Part shown: piece by piece, positions 47,039-56,597 of the stretch | Layout of the letters: every line of letters begins with the position of its first letter | Position numbering within the stretch: the first letter of the stretch is position 1 | Source: Vicinamibacteria bacterium | Lineage (GTDB): Bacteria > Acidobacteriota > Vicinamibacteria > Fen-336 | Assembly: GCA_025994075.1 (NCBI GenBank) | Contig: JAMQGV010000004.1 | Location: forward strand, 1-64,000 | Reading direction: 5' to 3' | Length of the DNA stretch: 64,000 nucleotides | Position numbers and translations under genes: made by a program | Notes under the pieces: generated by a model | Database searches by the model: none | Told to the model about the DNA's origin: nothing | The model's input: only the letters and a program-made list of their open reading frames with translations

Positions 47039-47472
47039 TGCTGCTGCCGGACGTCAACGTCCTCGTCTACGCGCACCGCGAGGACTCGACGGTCGACCAC
47101 TCCCGCTACGCCGCCTGGCTCACGGATCTCGCGACACGCCGGGAGCCGTTCGCGCTCTCGGTGCTCGCGCTTTCGGCGATCGTGCGGATCACCACCAACC
47201 CGAGGATCTTCCGCCGGCCGTCGAGCCTGGACGAGGTCTTCGCATTCGTCGAGGAACTGCGCGCGCGCCCGAATGCCCGCGTGGTGGGGCCCGGGCCCGA
47301 GCACCTCGCCATCTTCGAAGACCTGTGCCGTCGCGCCGGGGCCACCGGGAAGCTTGTCGCTGACGCACAGCACGCAGCGGTGGCCATCGAGCACGGCTGC
47401 ACCCTGGTCACGACAGATTCCGACTTCGACCGTTTCCCGGGCCTGCGCTGGCGCCACCCGCTGCGACCGTAG
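47038..47472 (+). CDS. vapC: PIN-domain toxin of the second VapBC pair
   Basis: A 144-residue PIN protein: Asp5 in LLPDVNVLVYA, Asp109 in LVADAQHAA, and Asp127/Asp129 in TTDSDFDRF. The second acidic position, usually Glu in an L-x-E-x-x pattern near residue 45, is replaced here (LALSAIVRITTNPRIF). That variant occurs in a PIN subfamily with the TNPRIF motif, so the protein may still be active. Translation is coupled to vapB. Confidence 0.88.
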   Translation: MLLPDVNVLVYAHREDSTVDHSRYAAWLTDLATRREPFALSVLALSAIVRITTNPRIFRRPSSLDEVFAFVEELRARPNARVVGPGPEHLAIFEDLCRRAGATGKLVADAQHAAVAIEHGCTLVTTDSDFDRFPGLRWRHPLRP

Positions 47473-47480
47473 GATTCGCG

Positions 47481-48047
47481 TCAGCCCTCGAAGACGAGCT
47501 GGTCTTCGAAGTAGAGGCGCAGCGGCAGCGGCGGACGATCCGGGCGGTGGGCCAGCTCCAGCGTCCAGCCCGCGGCCGTCGCCAGCGCGGGGAGCGCCAG
47601 GCCCTCCGGCAGGAACAGCCGCGTGGCCACGAAGTCCGCGCGCACCTGCCAACCCTCGTGCTGCCACACGTGGAGGCGGGCGCGAGACCACGACCCGGCC
47701 GACGCGGGGCGGCTCGCCGGCGCTGCGTCGAGGCGCTCCAGCGCGCAGACGCGCTGGAGCGAACCCTGCGGGCAGAAGCCGACCAGTGCCGGGCCGTGGA
47801 AGTCCGCCGCCCCGGCGAGGAAACGCTCGATCTCCACGTCCGTCAGCAGAGCGCCTGCCGCGCCCGACGGTCGCTCCAGGTCGGCCGGCTGGAAGTGGGT
47901 ATGGCGGCCGCGATGTTCGTCGCTGGTCGCCCTCGCCACGAGCGGCACCCGGAACGTGGGCGCCGCGCGGCGCACGAGCTCCTCGGTAGCGGCCCAGCCC
48001 AGGATCACGCCCGCCTGCACGAGGGCCAGCAGCAGCGCGCGCTTCAT
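47481..48047 (-). CDS. Exported or membrane-anchored protein coupled to DUF2157 gene (GDYXXLXY-like)
   Basis: A 188-residue protein with one N-terminal hydrophobic segment. Proteins of the GDYXXLXY family often follow DUF2157 genes; here the context and the C-terminal LPLRLYFEDQLVFEG fit, but the name motif itself is not present, so the assignment is weak. ATG 48047 overlaps the upstream stop. Function unknown. Confidence 0.6.
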   Translation of the reverse strand: MKRALLLALVQAGVILGWAATEELVRRAAPTFRVPLVARATSDEHRGRHTHFQPADLERPSGAAGALLTDVEIERFLAGAADFHGPALVGFCPQGSLQRVCALERLDAAPASRPASAGSWSRARLHVWQHEGWQVRADFVATRLFLPEGLALPALATAAGWTLELAHRPDRPPLPLRLYFEDQLVFEG

Positions 48048-49210
48048 GGCCGGGCCTCCGCGAGGCGCCGCAGCGCCAGCCGGCGCGAACGCTCCAGCGC
48101 GAACAGGACCGCGAGCAGGAGCAGGCCCGTGACCAGCAGCGCGAGCCCTCCCTCCAGCGCGTTCGGGAAGAAATCGAAGTAGCGGACCAGGATGCCGAGA
48201 GCCACGCCCGCGTAGCCAGCGTTGATCCAGCCCGCGGCCTGGGCGCGCGCCCCCGCCCGCACCACCAGCACCGCGGCGGCGAGCTGCACGACCCACGCGA
48301 CTGCGACGGCCGCCGCGTCGACGGGCGAGCCGGGCTCGTAGCCCGGCCCGACCAGCAGCCAGGGCGCCAGCGAGCCCACGAGCAGCCCCCGCCATTCGGC
48401 GACCGAGAGCGTCGCGCCGAGCACGTCATGCGGCCGCCACAGCGCCCAGCCGAGGCCCGCGAGCGCCACGGCCCATGCGCGCCCGAGGTCGGAGCCGTCC
48501 AGGTCCTGCGCCGCTCCGAACACCAGCAGCGCGAGCTGGGTGAAGCCGAAGGCCCAGCCGCCCGCGACGCCCGCGAGCGCCTGCGGTGCCCGCGGGAGCC
48601 GCGCGGCGACGCCCGCGGCGACCAGGGGCAGCGCCAGCCACAACCACGGCCCGTCCACGTCACGGGCCTTGACCGGCGAGCCCGGCTCGAAGACCTCGAA
48701 CAGCAGCGCCGCGAGCAGCGCCGCGCCGAACACGCCGGCTGGCGCGCGGCGCTCCAGTACGAAGGACATCGGCAGCACCAGCGCGGCCCACAGCCAGAGG
48801 CTGTTCGCGGTGCGGCCGTCGAGGTGGTAGATCTCGGCGACCAGGGAGATGCCCACGAGCAGCAGGCCTCCGGCCACCAGGGCCGCGGCTTCGGCGAGGG
48901 CGGGCCGGTCGGGGACGCGGCGCCCGAGGTCGAACGCCAGCACGGTGAAGGCGACTTGCAGCAGCGCCCAGCCGCCGAGCTTCGCGAAGCGGTGGAGCTC
49001 GAGCCAGTGCTGCGCGAGCAGCAGGCCTGCGCCGGCCAGGACGAGCCCGGCGCCCAGCACGGCCAGGGCGCCCAGCACGAGGCGGGACGCGTTGCGCCGC
49101 AGCAGCTCTTCGCTGGCGGCGAGCAGGGCGCCCGCCTGCTCCTCGCCGACGAGGCCGCGTTCCTGCCAGTGCCGAAGGTGCCGGCGCAGCACGGCGCGTT
49201 CGCTGCTCAT
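48044..49210 (-). CDS. DUF2157 multi-pass membrane protein
   Basis: A 388-residue protein. A soluble helical start (LRRHLRHWQERGLVGEEQAGAL, about 1-38) precedes roughly ten hydrophobic helices, the DUF2157 arrangement. The biochemical role of the family is unknown. It forms a two-gene unit with the protein encoded at 47481. Confidence 0.82.
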   Translation of the reverse strand: MSSERAVLRRHLRHWQERGLVGEEQAGALLAASEELLRRNASRLVLGALAVLGAGLVLAGAGLLLAQHWLELHRFAKLGGWALLQVAFTVLAFDLGRRVPDRPALAEAAALVAGGLLLVGISLVAEIYHLDGRTANSLWLWAALVLPMSFVLERRAPAGVFGAALLAALLFEVFEPGSPVKARDVDGPWLWLALPLVAAGVAARLPRAPQALAGVAGGWAFGFTQLALLVFGAAQDLDGSDLGRAWAVALAGLGWALWRPHDVLGATLSVAEWRGLLVGSLAPWLLVGPGYEPGSPVDAAAVAVAWVVQLAAAVLVVRAGARAQAAGWINAGYAGVALGILVRYFDFFPNALEGGLALLVTGLLLLAVLFALERSRRLALRRLAEARP

Positions 49211-49279
49211 GCCTTCAAGATCCGCCTGCCCGGGCCCGGGCGCCAGCGCGCGGTTGACGCTTTCGCGAGTGTCCCGAGT

Positions 49280-50068
49280 TCAACCTCCGACCGGGGCCCG
49301 GCGCGCGAGCGGCCACGCGAGCTGGCCAACGAGGCCCGCGGGCATCTCGCCGTCGCCGGGGTAGCCGAGCCGCTGCGGGCTGCGCTCGCGCGGCCAGTAA
49401 GCGGTGCCGAACAGGAAGTCCCAGGCGCTGAAGACGACGCCGAAGTTCTTGGCGACGCCGCCTTCGTCGGAGGCGTCGTGGTGCCACAGGTGCATGCGCG
49501 GGCTGTTCAGCACCCGCCGCAACGGTCCCGCGTCGAAGTCGACGTTCGCGTGGTTCAGGTTGCCCCAGACCGTGCCGATCACCGCGACGACGAGCGCGGC
49601 CTGCGGCGAGGCGCCGAGCCACGCCAGCGGCACCCACTGCAGCCAGCGGTAGACGAGGATCTCCGCCCAGTGGAAGTGCCAGTTGCCGATCCAGTCCATC
49701 TCGCGGATCGAGTGGTGGACCTTGTGGACCTGCCACAGCCACGGCACTCCGTGCAGCAGGCGGTGGATGCACCACTGCAGGAAGTCGGAGACGACCAGCA
49801 GCACCGGCACCTGGACGAGCAGCGGCCAGCCGCCGATCGGCGACCGGCCGAGCACGAGCCCCGCGTCGCGCGCCGCCACGACGATCGCGGCGACCAGGCC
49901 GGCCTCGAGGCCGCCGGTGAGGACCGCGAAGAAGTGGCCGTTCAGGGCCAGGAACGAGGCATCGCGCAGCAGCCCGGGCCGCAGCGCCCGCTGCGGGCGC
50001 CAGGGCCGCAGCCGCTCGAGGATCACGAACGCGGCCGAGGTGAGGAGCAGCCAGTGCCAGTACTGCAT
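49280..50068 (-). CDS. Sterol desaturase-family (FA_hydroxylase) membrane protein
   Basis: A 262-residue di-iron hydroxylase-fold protein. Histidine boxes are HRLLH, HKVHH, HANVDF and HLWHHDA, between four hydrophobic segments. Members hydroxylate or desaturate lipids; bacterial substrates include hopanoids, carotenoids and alkyl lipids. No lipid biosynthesis gene lies beside it. It is divergent from the YetA-like gene. Confidence 0.9.
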   Translation of the reverse strand: MQYWHWLLLTSAAFVILERLRPWRPQRALRPGLLRDASFLALNGHFFAVLTGGLEAGLVAAIVVAARDAGLVLGRSPIGGWPLLVQVPVLLVVSDFLQWCIHRLLHGVPWLWQVHKVHHSIREMDWIGNWHFHWAEILVYRWLQWVPLAWLGASPQAALVVAVIGTVWGNLNHANVDFDAGPLRRVLNSPRMHLWHHDASDEGGVAKNFGVVFSAWDFLFGTAYWPRERSPQRLGYPGDGEMPAGLVGQLAWPLARRAPVGG

Positions 50069-50074
50069 GCCACG

Positions 50075-50105
50075 TTGATGGTAGCTCCCCGCCTCGCCCT
50101 ACACT
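50075..50105 (+). promoter_or_regulatory. Candidate promoter of the YetA-like/SGNH operon
   Basis: TTGATG at 50075-50080 and TACACT at 50100-50105 are separated by 19 bases, 33 bases before ATG 50138, in the divergent gap. Spacing is slightly long. Confidence 0.35.
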
Positions 50106-50137
50106 TCGGTCTGGACGTGCGCCCCGGAGGCCCCTCG

Positions 50138-52804
50138 ATGCGTGCCCGGTCACTCTTCTTCGCCCTGATCCCGCTGCTGGCCTGCGCCGCGCCCGGCGCG
50201 GCCGCCCCGGCCGCACCCGCCGCGCCGACCCGCGTCCCGGTCCACGTCGCGCGTCACGCCACGGGCGCGCCCGTGCTGTTCGGCCTGCCGCTGCCGAAAG
50301 GCGCGCTCGAGTCGCCCGACCACCTGCGGGTGCTCGACGCCGCCGGCCGCGAGGTCGAGGCCCAGGTCACCGAGGTCTCGCGCTGGGGCGCGGGCCGCAG
50401 CCTCAAGTGGGTGTGGATCTTCTTCTTCGCGACCGACGCCGAGCGCTACACGGTCGAGTACGGGCCGGGCGTGCGGCGCCGGCTGCCGGCCGCGGGCCTC
50501 GACGGACCGCTGCGGGTCGTCAACAACCCGCGGCCGGGCGGCGCCGTCGACGTCACCGCCGGTCCGCTGCACGTGACGTTGCGCCAGGGCGAAGGCGGCT
50601 TCGTGCAGCAGGCGCTGTTCGACGCGGACGGCGACGGCTTCGACGCCGGGGACGTCGTCGTCGAGCAGGCGGGCGCGCGCGGCGCCTTCGCCGACCTGCT
50701 CGACGCCCAGGGCCTCGACGTCTCGCGCGCCGTGCTCTTGCGCTCGACGCTGGAACGCGGCTCGGGCCCGCTGCACGCCGTCGTGCGCTTCGAGGGCGAG
50801 TACCGCTACGGCCGCCCCGACCAGCCCGCCGCGCCGTTCGTCACGCGGTTCCACTTCTACGCCGGCCGCGCGTACGTGCGCGTGCAGCACACCTGGGTCT
50901 ACACGGGCACGCCCGACCGCCATCGCCCCCTGAAGGGCGAGTACCCGCACCTCGCGACCCAGGCCCGCGAGCTCGACGAGGGCGACCCCGCGGACCCCGG
51001 CTGGACCCAGCCCGAGGACCAGTTGCAGGCGCTGGGCCTCGGCCTGCAGCTCGCGCTCGGCTCCTCGCCCACCGTGACGACGGCGCTGCACGCCGGGAGC
51101 TGGCACGCCCCGGGCGCGGCGCGCCCGGTCGAGCTGGCTTCGCCCGCGGGACCCGTCTCGCTGAGCCAGCTCGGCCCGCGCGGCGCGGCCGGGATCGCCC
51201 CCGAGTCCGGGCCCGACGCCCGCCAGGGCGGGTTCGCGGCCGAGCTTCGGGACGGCGATCGCGTGCGCGACGCGGCGGAGCGGGCGCCGGGCTGGCTCGA
51301 CGTGCGCGACGCGAAACGCGGCGTCGCCGTGGCGCTGCCGCGCTTCGTCGAGGAGCACCCCAAGGAACTGGCGTTCGACCCGGGCAGCGGGCGCCTCGAG
51401 GCGTACTTCTGGTCGCCGCGCGCCGGCGCGATGAGCTTCGCCCGCGACTCGTCCGCGCCCGGCGCCGAAGGTGCGGTCGAGAACTGGGCGCAGGGGCTCG
51501 CGAAGACCAGCGAGGCGGTGCTGTTCTTCCACCGCGCCGACCTGCCCCCCGCCGAGCTCGAGCGCACGCTCCGCTTCCTGCTCGAGCCCCCCGTCGCCCA
51601 CGCGCAGGGCGACTGGTACGGGCGCTCGGGCGTGTGGGGCCGCTTCGCCGGGCGCGCCGACGCCCGGCCGGAACTGGAGCGCGCGCTCGACCAGAAGTTC
51701 GAGTGGGTGCTGTTCAACCAGCGCTGGGCGCCGTGGTGGGGCGTCTTCGACTTCGGCGACCTCAAGCAGCGCTACGACAACGGCCGCTGGGACTTCTGGG
51801 GCCACAACGAGCCGGCCCAGGACTTCGAGCTGTGGGTCCACTTCGCGCGCACCGGCGACCCACGCTTCTTCGACGCGGCGCAGGCGATGTCGCGCCACAC
51901 GATGGACGTCGACAACACCCACTGGCCGGCGGGGCCCGCCTACCACGGCGAGAGCAACCGCGCGGTCGACTGGTGGAGCAGCCTGGAGGCGCCGCCCGCC
52001 TCGAAGTGGCTGGGGCTCGGCCGCCGCCACGCCGCGCAGCACTGGGCCCACGCCCTCTCGGCCCATGTGTGGGTCGCCGGCTGGATGGCCGACTACTACC
52101 TCGCCGCCGACCACCGCGCGCTCGAGGTGGCGCGGCAGACCGCCGACATGCACCTGCGGCGCCTGTGGGGCGAGCACGAGCTGACCGGGCGGCGGCTCTC
52201 GCTGTCGACCTGGAACCTGGCCGAGGTCGCCGACGCGACGCGCGACCCGCGCTACCTCGACGAGCTGCGCGCCCGCGTGCTGCGCTCGCTGCGGCTGCAG
52301 GAGGAGCAGGGCGGCGAGCTGGCGCTCGAGCGCTACGGCTACTCGCAGGTCTACTCGACCCACGGCCTGCGGCTCGCCCTCGACGTGCTGGAGGACGAGG
52401 CGATCGCCGCGGCGCTGGTGCGCCACGCGCGGCGCGAGCGCGACGTGCCCTCGCTCAACCACTGGATGGAGTCCTACCTCGCCTCGCTCCACGCGCTGGC
52501 CGTCGGCTACGAGCTCTCGCGCGAGCCGAGCTTCCGAGAGGAGCTCGCGCGGCGGGCCGCGCTGCTGCGGACCGACCCGCTGCCGCGCGGCTTCGACGGG
52601 GACTGGACGCAGGGCGCGCTGGCGGCTGCGCTGCGCTCGGCCGGTCATGTGCCGGCCTCGCCGACGTTCTATCGCCGGGAGTTCCCGGCCGCCGACCGCG
52701 TGCGCCCCCCGAACTGGGACCCCGCCCACGGCCTGCGCTTCTTCGGATGGACGACGGGCCACGGCCTGCCCTGGGCGCTGTGGGCGATGGCCGAGCGGCC
52801 GTGA
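50138..52804 (+). CDS. Exported PcRGLX/YetA-like protein (rhamnogalacturonan-lyase-like)
   Basis: An 888-residue protein with a signal peptide or lipobox (LLAC, Cys16). The N-terminal part (about 30-260) with VLFGLPLPKGALESPDHLRVLDAAGREVEAQ is the RIFT-barrel-like domain of YetA/exo-rhamnogalacturonan lyase proteins. A central beta-sandwich is followed by an (alpha/alpha)-barrel-like region (about 500-880) with HWPAGPAYHGESNRA. It probably attacks pectin-like or other acidic polysaccharide. CCGGAGG precedes the ATG. The stop overlaps the SGNH esterase GTG. Confidence 0.75.
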   Translation: MRARSLFFALIPLLACAAPGAAAPAAPAAPTRVPVHVARHATGAPVLFGLPLPKGALESPDHLRVLDAAGREVEAQVTEVSRWGAGRSLKWVWIFFFATDAERYTVEYGPGVRRRLPAAGLDGPLRVVNNPRPGGAVDVTAGPLHVTLRQGEGGFVQQALFDADGDGFDAGDVVVEQAGARGAFADLLDAQGLDVSRAVLLRSTLERGSGPLHAVVRFEGEYRYGRPDQPAAPFVTRFHFYAGRAYVRVQHTWVYTGTPDRHRPLKGEYPHLATQARELDEGDPADPGWTQPEDQLQALGLGLQLALGSSPTVTTALHAGSWHAPGAARPVELASPAGPVSLSQLGPRGAAGIAPESGPDARQGGFAAELRDGDRVRDAAERAPGWLDVRDAKRGVAVALPRFVEEHPKELAFDPGSGRLEAYFWSPRAGAMSFARDSSAPGAEGAVENWAQGLAKTSEAVLFFHRADLPPAELERTLRFLLEPPVAHAQGDWYGRSGVWGRFAGRADARPELERALDQKFEWVLFNQRWAPWWGVFDFGDLKQRYDNGRWDFWGHNEPAQDFELWVHFARTGDPRFFDAAQAMSRHTMDVDNTHWPAGPAYHGESNRAVDWWSSLEAPPASKWLGLGRRHAAQHWAHALSAHVWVAGWMADYYLAADHRALEVARQTADMHLRRLWGEHELTGRRLSLSTWNLAEVADATRDPRYLDELRARVLRSLRLQEEQGGELALERYGYSQVYSTHGLRLALDVLEDEAIAAALVRHARRERDVPSLNHWMESYLASLHALAVGYELSREPSFREELARRAALLRTDPLPRGFDGDWTQGALAAALRSAGHVPASPTFYRREFPAADRVRPPNWDPAHGLRFFGWTTGHGLPWALWAMAERP

Positions 52805-53781
52805 GCACCCCGCTGCGGGCGGGCGCCGTCGCGGCGCTGCTGCTGAGCGCCTGCGGGGGAGGGTCGCCTGGCGCGCCGAGCGCCGGGGCCTCCCACTCCG
52901 TCACCGGCGTCGTCTTCTACGACCAGAACGCCGACGGAGTGCTCGGCGCCGAGGAGCGCGTGCGGCTGCCCGGCGTGCGCGTCGTCGCCGGGGGCCAGGC
53001 GGCGACGACGGACGCGCGCGGGGAGTTCACGATCCCCGGCGTGCCCGCCGGGACCCAGGCGCTGTCGCTGCCCGCCGAGGGCCTGCCACCGTACTTCGAG
53101 GCAGGCCGGCTGCCGCGGCTCGAGCTGCCGCTCGGCGCGGGGACGATCGTGGCGACGCCGGCCGTGCTGCCCACGGGGACCAACCACCCCAACACCTACC
53201 TCGCCTTCGGCGACAGCATCACCTGGGGCCAGGGCGCGACCCTGCGCCGCGGCTGGCCCGTGATGCTCGAGGCGCAACTGCGGGCCACGTGGGGCGAAGC
53301 GACCGTGGTGGCGGACGGCGTGCCCAGCAGCCTCAGCGAAGACGGCGTGCGCCGGCTGCCCGACGCGCTCGCCGAGCGGCGCCCCGCGTACGCGCTGATC
53401 CTCTACGGCACCAACGACTGGAGCCGCTGCGCGTTCCGCGCGCCCGAGGAGTGCTTCACCGTCGAGCGGCTGCGCGAGATGATCCGCATGGCGCGCGCCG
53501 CCGGCAGCCTGCCCGTCGTGGGCACGATCCCGCCGGTCGATCCGACCGCCACGGCGCCGCGGGTCGCCGACCGCAGCTACTGGGTCCGGATCCAGAACGA
53601 GCTGATCCGCCCGATGGTCGCGCAGGAGGGGGCGGTGCTGGCCGACGCCTGGACCGCGTTCGGGCCCGAGTCGCAGTGGCCCGACCTGTTCTTCGACTTC
53701 CTGCATCCCAACGACGCCGGCCACGAGCGCATCGCCGGGGCCTTCGCCCAGGCGATGACCCGGCCGCGGGGGACGCGCTAG
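52801..53781 (+). CDS. SGNH/GDSL-family esterase lipoprotein
   Basis: A 326-residue protein with lipobox LSAC (Cys18). A small SdrD B-like/prealbumin domain (about 33-90) holds a Ca-binding-like DQNADGVLG loop. The SGNH hydrolase follows: block I FGDSITWG (Ser139), YGTNDW, and block V DFLHPNDAGH with the Asp/His pair. Coupled to the YetA-like gene by GTGA overlap, it may remove acetyl or methyl esters from the same polysaccharide. Confidence 0.88.
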   Translation: MSTPLRAGAVAALLLSACGGGSPGAPSAGASHSVTGVVFYDQNADGVLGAEERVRLPGVRVVAGGQAATTDARGEFTIPGVPAGTQALSLPAEGLPPYFEAGRLPRLELPLGAGTIVATPAVLPTGTNHPNTYLAFGDSITWGQGATLRRGWPVMLEAQLRATWGEATVVADGVPSSLSEDGVRRLPDALAERRPAYALILYGTNDWSRCAFRAPEECFTVERLREMIRMARAAGSLPVVGTIPPVDPTATAPRVADRSYWVRIQNELIRPMVAQEGAVLADAWTAFGPESQWPDLFFDFLHPNDAGHERIAGAFAQAMTRPRGTR

Positions 53782-53788
53782 AGGCGGC

Positions 53789-56536
53789 TCAGGCCGCGGC
53801 GAGCCAGCGCGCGACCAGCTCGTGCTGGGGGCCGCGGGCCGCGACGTAGGCGCGGGCGTGGCGCGCCAGGCGCTCGTCGCCGGCCAGCAGGTGCGGCGTC
53901 TCGCCGCGCGCGTAGCGCTCGAACAGCACGCGCATCAGCGCGAAGCCGGCGCCAGTGTCGTCGGGGCGCTCGTCCAGGTAGCCGGCGAGCATCGTCGCCG
54001 CCTCGGCGTGGCGACCGCGCAGCGCGAGGGCGAGCCCCTGGGCTCGTCGCAGGCGGAGCGACGGCGCGGCCCGCTCGGCGACCGCCAGCGCCGCCGCCGC
54101 GTCGCCCGCGCGCAGGTGGGCTTCGGCCGCGAGTGCCGTCGCCGCGGCCGAGGCCGGAACCTGTGCGATGGCGGCCTCGAACGCGCGCGCGGCGGCAGCG
54201 TGCTCGCCGCGCGTCGCGTGGCAGGCGCCTGCCAGCAGCGCGGGCGCGGCGAATCCCTCGTGCGGCTCCTCGCACCACTGCATGCGCGCGGCACGGGCGT
54301 CGCCGCGGCCGAGGAAGCCGATGCCGCGCAGCACCGCGAGCGCGGGCGAGTCGGCCGCTCCTTCGGAGAGCGCGTCGAGCGCCGCCTGCGGCGTGCCCGC
54401 CCGGACCTGGACCAGCGCGGCCTGCAGCGCCGCGGACTCCCGCACCTCGGGCCGGGCCGCCACCGCTTCGGCCAGCGTCGCCAGCAGCGCGGGCTCGCCC
54501 AGGTCGCGCAGGTCGAAGTGGGGCAGGCTCGGCGCGAGGGCCGCCGCGTCGAGTCCCGCGCCGCCGGCCGGCGCCTCGCCAGCCTGGCGCGCACGCACCG
54601 AGAACGGGCGGCTGAGCTGGCCCTGGTCGCGACCGCCGACCGCGACCCTGGCCCGGGCGACGTAGCCGCCCGGGGGCAACAGGTGGGCGGGCAGCAGCCC
54701 CTGAGCGGTGGAGGCTCCGGCGGACGCCGCCGCTTGCACGCGCGCCGGCGCGGCGAGCAGGGCCGGGCCGTCTTCGGTGGCCGCGACCTCGAAGCGCACG
54801 CGCACGGTGTCGCCTCCACCCTGCAGCTCGGTGTAGGCGAGCAGCGGGCCGGCCACCGCGAGGTCGATCCCCGGGCGCAGCCGCTGCTCGGCGCGCGCCT
54901 GCGGCACGCTCAGCATCAGGTCCGACAGCCGTGCGCCGCCGATCTCGTGCAGCGCGGCCTTGACGGGATGGGTCACCGAGCCGCGGCGGCCGCGGGCGTC
55001 GAGTGCCGCCAGCTTGAGCGTGTAGAGCCCGGGCTCGACGACGGCCGAGCCGAGGTAGGGCAGCGGCGCGCGCGGCGCGGCCTCGGCGCGCTGGATCACG
55101 TTGGCGGCGACGCGGCCCTGGGCGTCGATCAGCACGAAGCCGACGTTCATCGACTCCGCGACGTCGCCGCTGCGGCCGATCTCCGCGCTGACCACGACCC
55201 GCGCCTTGCCGCTGCCCGCGTCGTGCAGCGTGTAGCTGGCGACGCGGATCGGCAGTTCGGTCGCCGGGTACGGCGCGCGCAGCACGGCCAGCAGGGTCTC
55301 CCGCGCGCCTTCGCCGCCGGGGTCCGCCTTGGGGATGCTGACGGCGCGGCGCGCGCGCACCTCGGCGCCGGGGCGGGTCACCTTGACGCGGAAGTCGTGC
55401 TCCTTGCCGTCGCGGTCGCCGGGCTCGGGTTCGAAGCCGAGCAGCCAGTAGCCGGTCAGCTCGCGGGCGAGACGCTCCCAGATCCGGTCGCCGGCCGCCG
55501 TCACGCGATACACCGTGCCGCGCGCCAGCGAGGCCAGGATGTCGAGGCCCAGCGCCTTGGTCTGGTTGTCGAACGTGAGGCCCTGCGGTGCGTCGGAGAG
55601 CGAGGCGTCGATGCCGCTCGGGCCCTCGAGCGACAGCACGGAGAACGTCACGCGCGCGGCCGAGGCCTCGACCGCCAGCTCGCGCAACTCGCGGGTCGAC
55701 TCGTTGACCAGGCCTTCGCTGACGAAGATCAGCGTCTTCGGGCCCTCGATCCCGCGCAGGTACTCGAACAGCGCGCGCAGCGCCTTCAGCGAGTTGCGCG
55801 CGCCGTCACGGTAGAAGTGCGCGGTGCGCAGGCTTTCCCCGACCACGTCGTTGATGCAGATCTCGCGCTCGAGGGCGTTCATCGTCGGCGGGCACTCGCG
55901 CCCGAGCACGACCTCCTCGTAGATGATCCTGTCGTTCTCCTCGATCGCGAGCGCCTCGCCGAGGCTGACGCGGCGGCGTGCGGAGAGCGGCGCCCGGCCC
56001 TGCGACTTCTTGAGCGCGTCGAGCACCTTGGCGTGGTCGCTCGTGAAGTCGACCTGCTGGCTGCCGCGGCCCGGCAGCGTCAGCAGCGCCGAGCGGTCCT
56101 GCGCTCCCAGCCGGTTCAGCAGCCGTCCGGCCGCATCCGCGACCATGCGCGTGCCGCCCGGGCGGATCGCCGCCTCGTCGACGACGATCAGCACCATGCG
56201 CCCGGCCACCGCGCCTTCGTTGGTGCTGTAGTGGGCGGGTGGCGGCGTCGGGGAGGCCACGGGCTCGTCGGCGCCGCCGAGGTCGACGAACTGCGCCGAA
56301 ACCACCCGGCGCGGCCGGCCGTCGACCGTGACCTGGAACTCCTCCGGCCGCAGGTCGCGGATCGGGCGGCCGTCCTTGTCGACGACGTTGACGTCGAGCG
56401 CGGCGACGTCGATCTCGGTCGAGAACGTGGGCGTCTGCGCGCGCACCGCCCCCGTCAGGTCCAGCGCCAGCCCGATGGCAGCCGCCAGCGCCAGGGCCCC
56501 CACCACCCGCCGTCGAACCCGCGCGCCCGCCTCCAT
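53789..56536 (-). CDS. Exported VWA protein, VWFA-related Acidobacterial family (paralogue A)
   Basis: A 915-residue protein with a signal peptide (about residues 1-33). Residues 40-85 (TEIDVAALDVNVVDKDGRPIRDLRPEEF) are the beta region before the VWA domain. The VWA domain (about 113-370) reads IVVDEAAI at the MIDAS position instead of D-x-S-x-S, so metal binding is probably lost. The C-terminal third is Ala-rich helical, possibly TPR-like. Paralogous to the gene 60 bases upstream. Function unknown. Confidence 0.82.
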   Translation of the reverse strand: MEAGARVRRRVVGALALAAAIGLALDLTGAVRAQTPTFSTEIDVAALDVNVVDKDGRPIRDLRPEEFQVTVDGRPRRVVSAQFVDLGGADEPVASPTPPPAHYSTNEGAVAGRMVLIVVDEAAIRPGGTRMVADAAGRLLNRLGAQDRSALLTLPGRGSQQVDFTSDHAKVLDALKKSQGRAPLSARRRVSLGEALAIEENDRIIYEEVVLGRECPPTMNALEREICINDVVGESLRTAHFYRDGARNSLKALRALFEYLRGIEGPKTLIFVSEGLVNESTRELRELAVEASAARVTFSVLSLEGPSGIDASLSDAPQGLTFDNQTKALGLDILASLARGTVYRVTAAGDRIWERLARELTGYWLLGFEPEPGDRDGKEHDFRVKVTRPGAEVRARRAVSIPKADPGGEGARETLLAVLRAPYPATELPIRVASYTLHDAGSGKARVVVSAEIGRSGDVAESMNVGFVLIDAQGRVAANVIQRAEAAPRAPLPYLGSAVVEPGLYTLKLAALDARGRRGSVTHPVKAALHEIGGARLSDLMLSVPQARAEQRLRPGIDLAVAGPLLAYTELQGGGDTVRVRFEVAATEDGPALLAAPARVQAAASAGASTAQGLLPAHLLPPGGYVARARVAVGGRDQGQLSRPFSVRARQAGEAPAGGAGLDAAALAPSLPHFDLRDLGEPALLATLAEAVAARPEVRESAALQAALVQVRAGTPQAALDALSEGAADSPALAVLRGIGFLGRGDARAARMQWCEEPHEGFAAPALLAGACHATRGEHAAAARAFEAAIAQVPASAAATALAAEAHLRAGDAAAALAVAERAAPSLRLRRAQGLALALRGRHAEAATMLAGYLDERPDDTGAGFALMRVLFERYARGETPHLLAGDERLARHARAYVAARGPQHELVARWLAAA

Positions 56537-56597
56537 CCCGACCTCCGGTGCCCCGCGAGGACAGTCTAAGCGGACTCGGGGCTTCGTGGCGCCGGTT

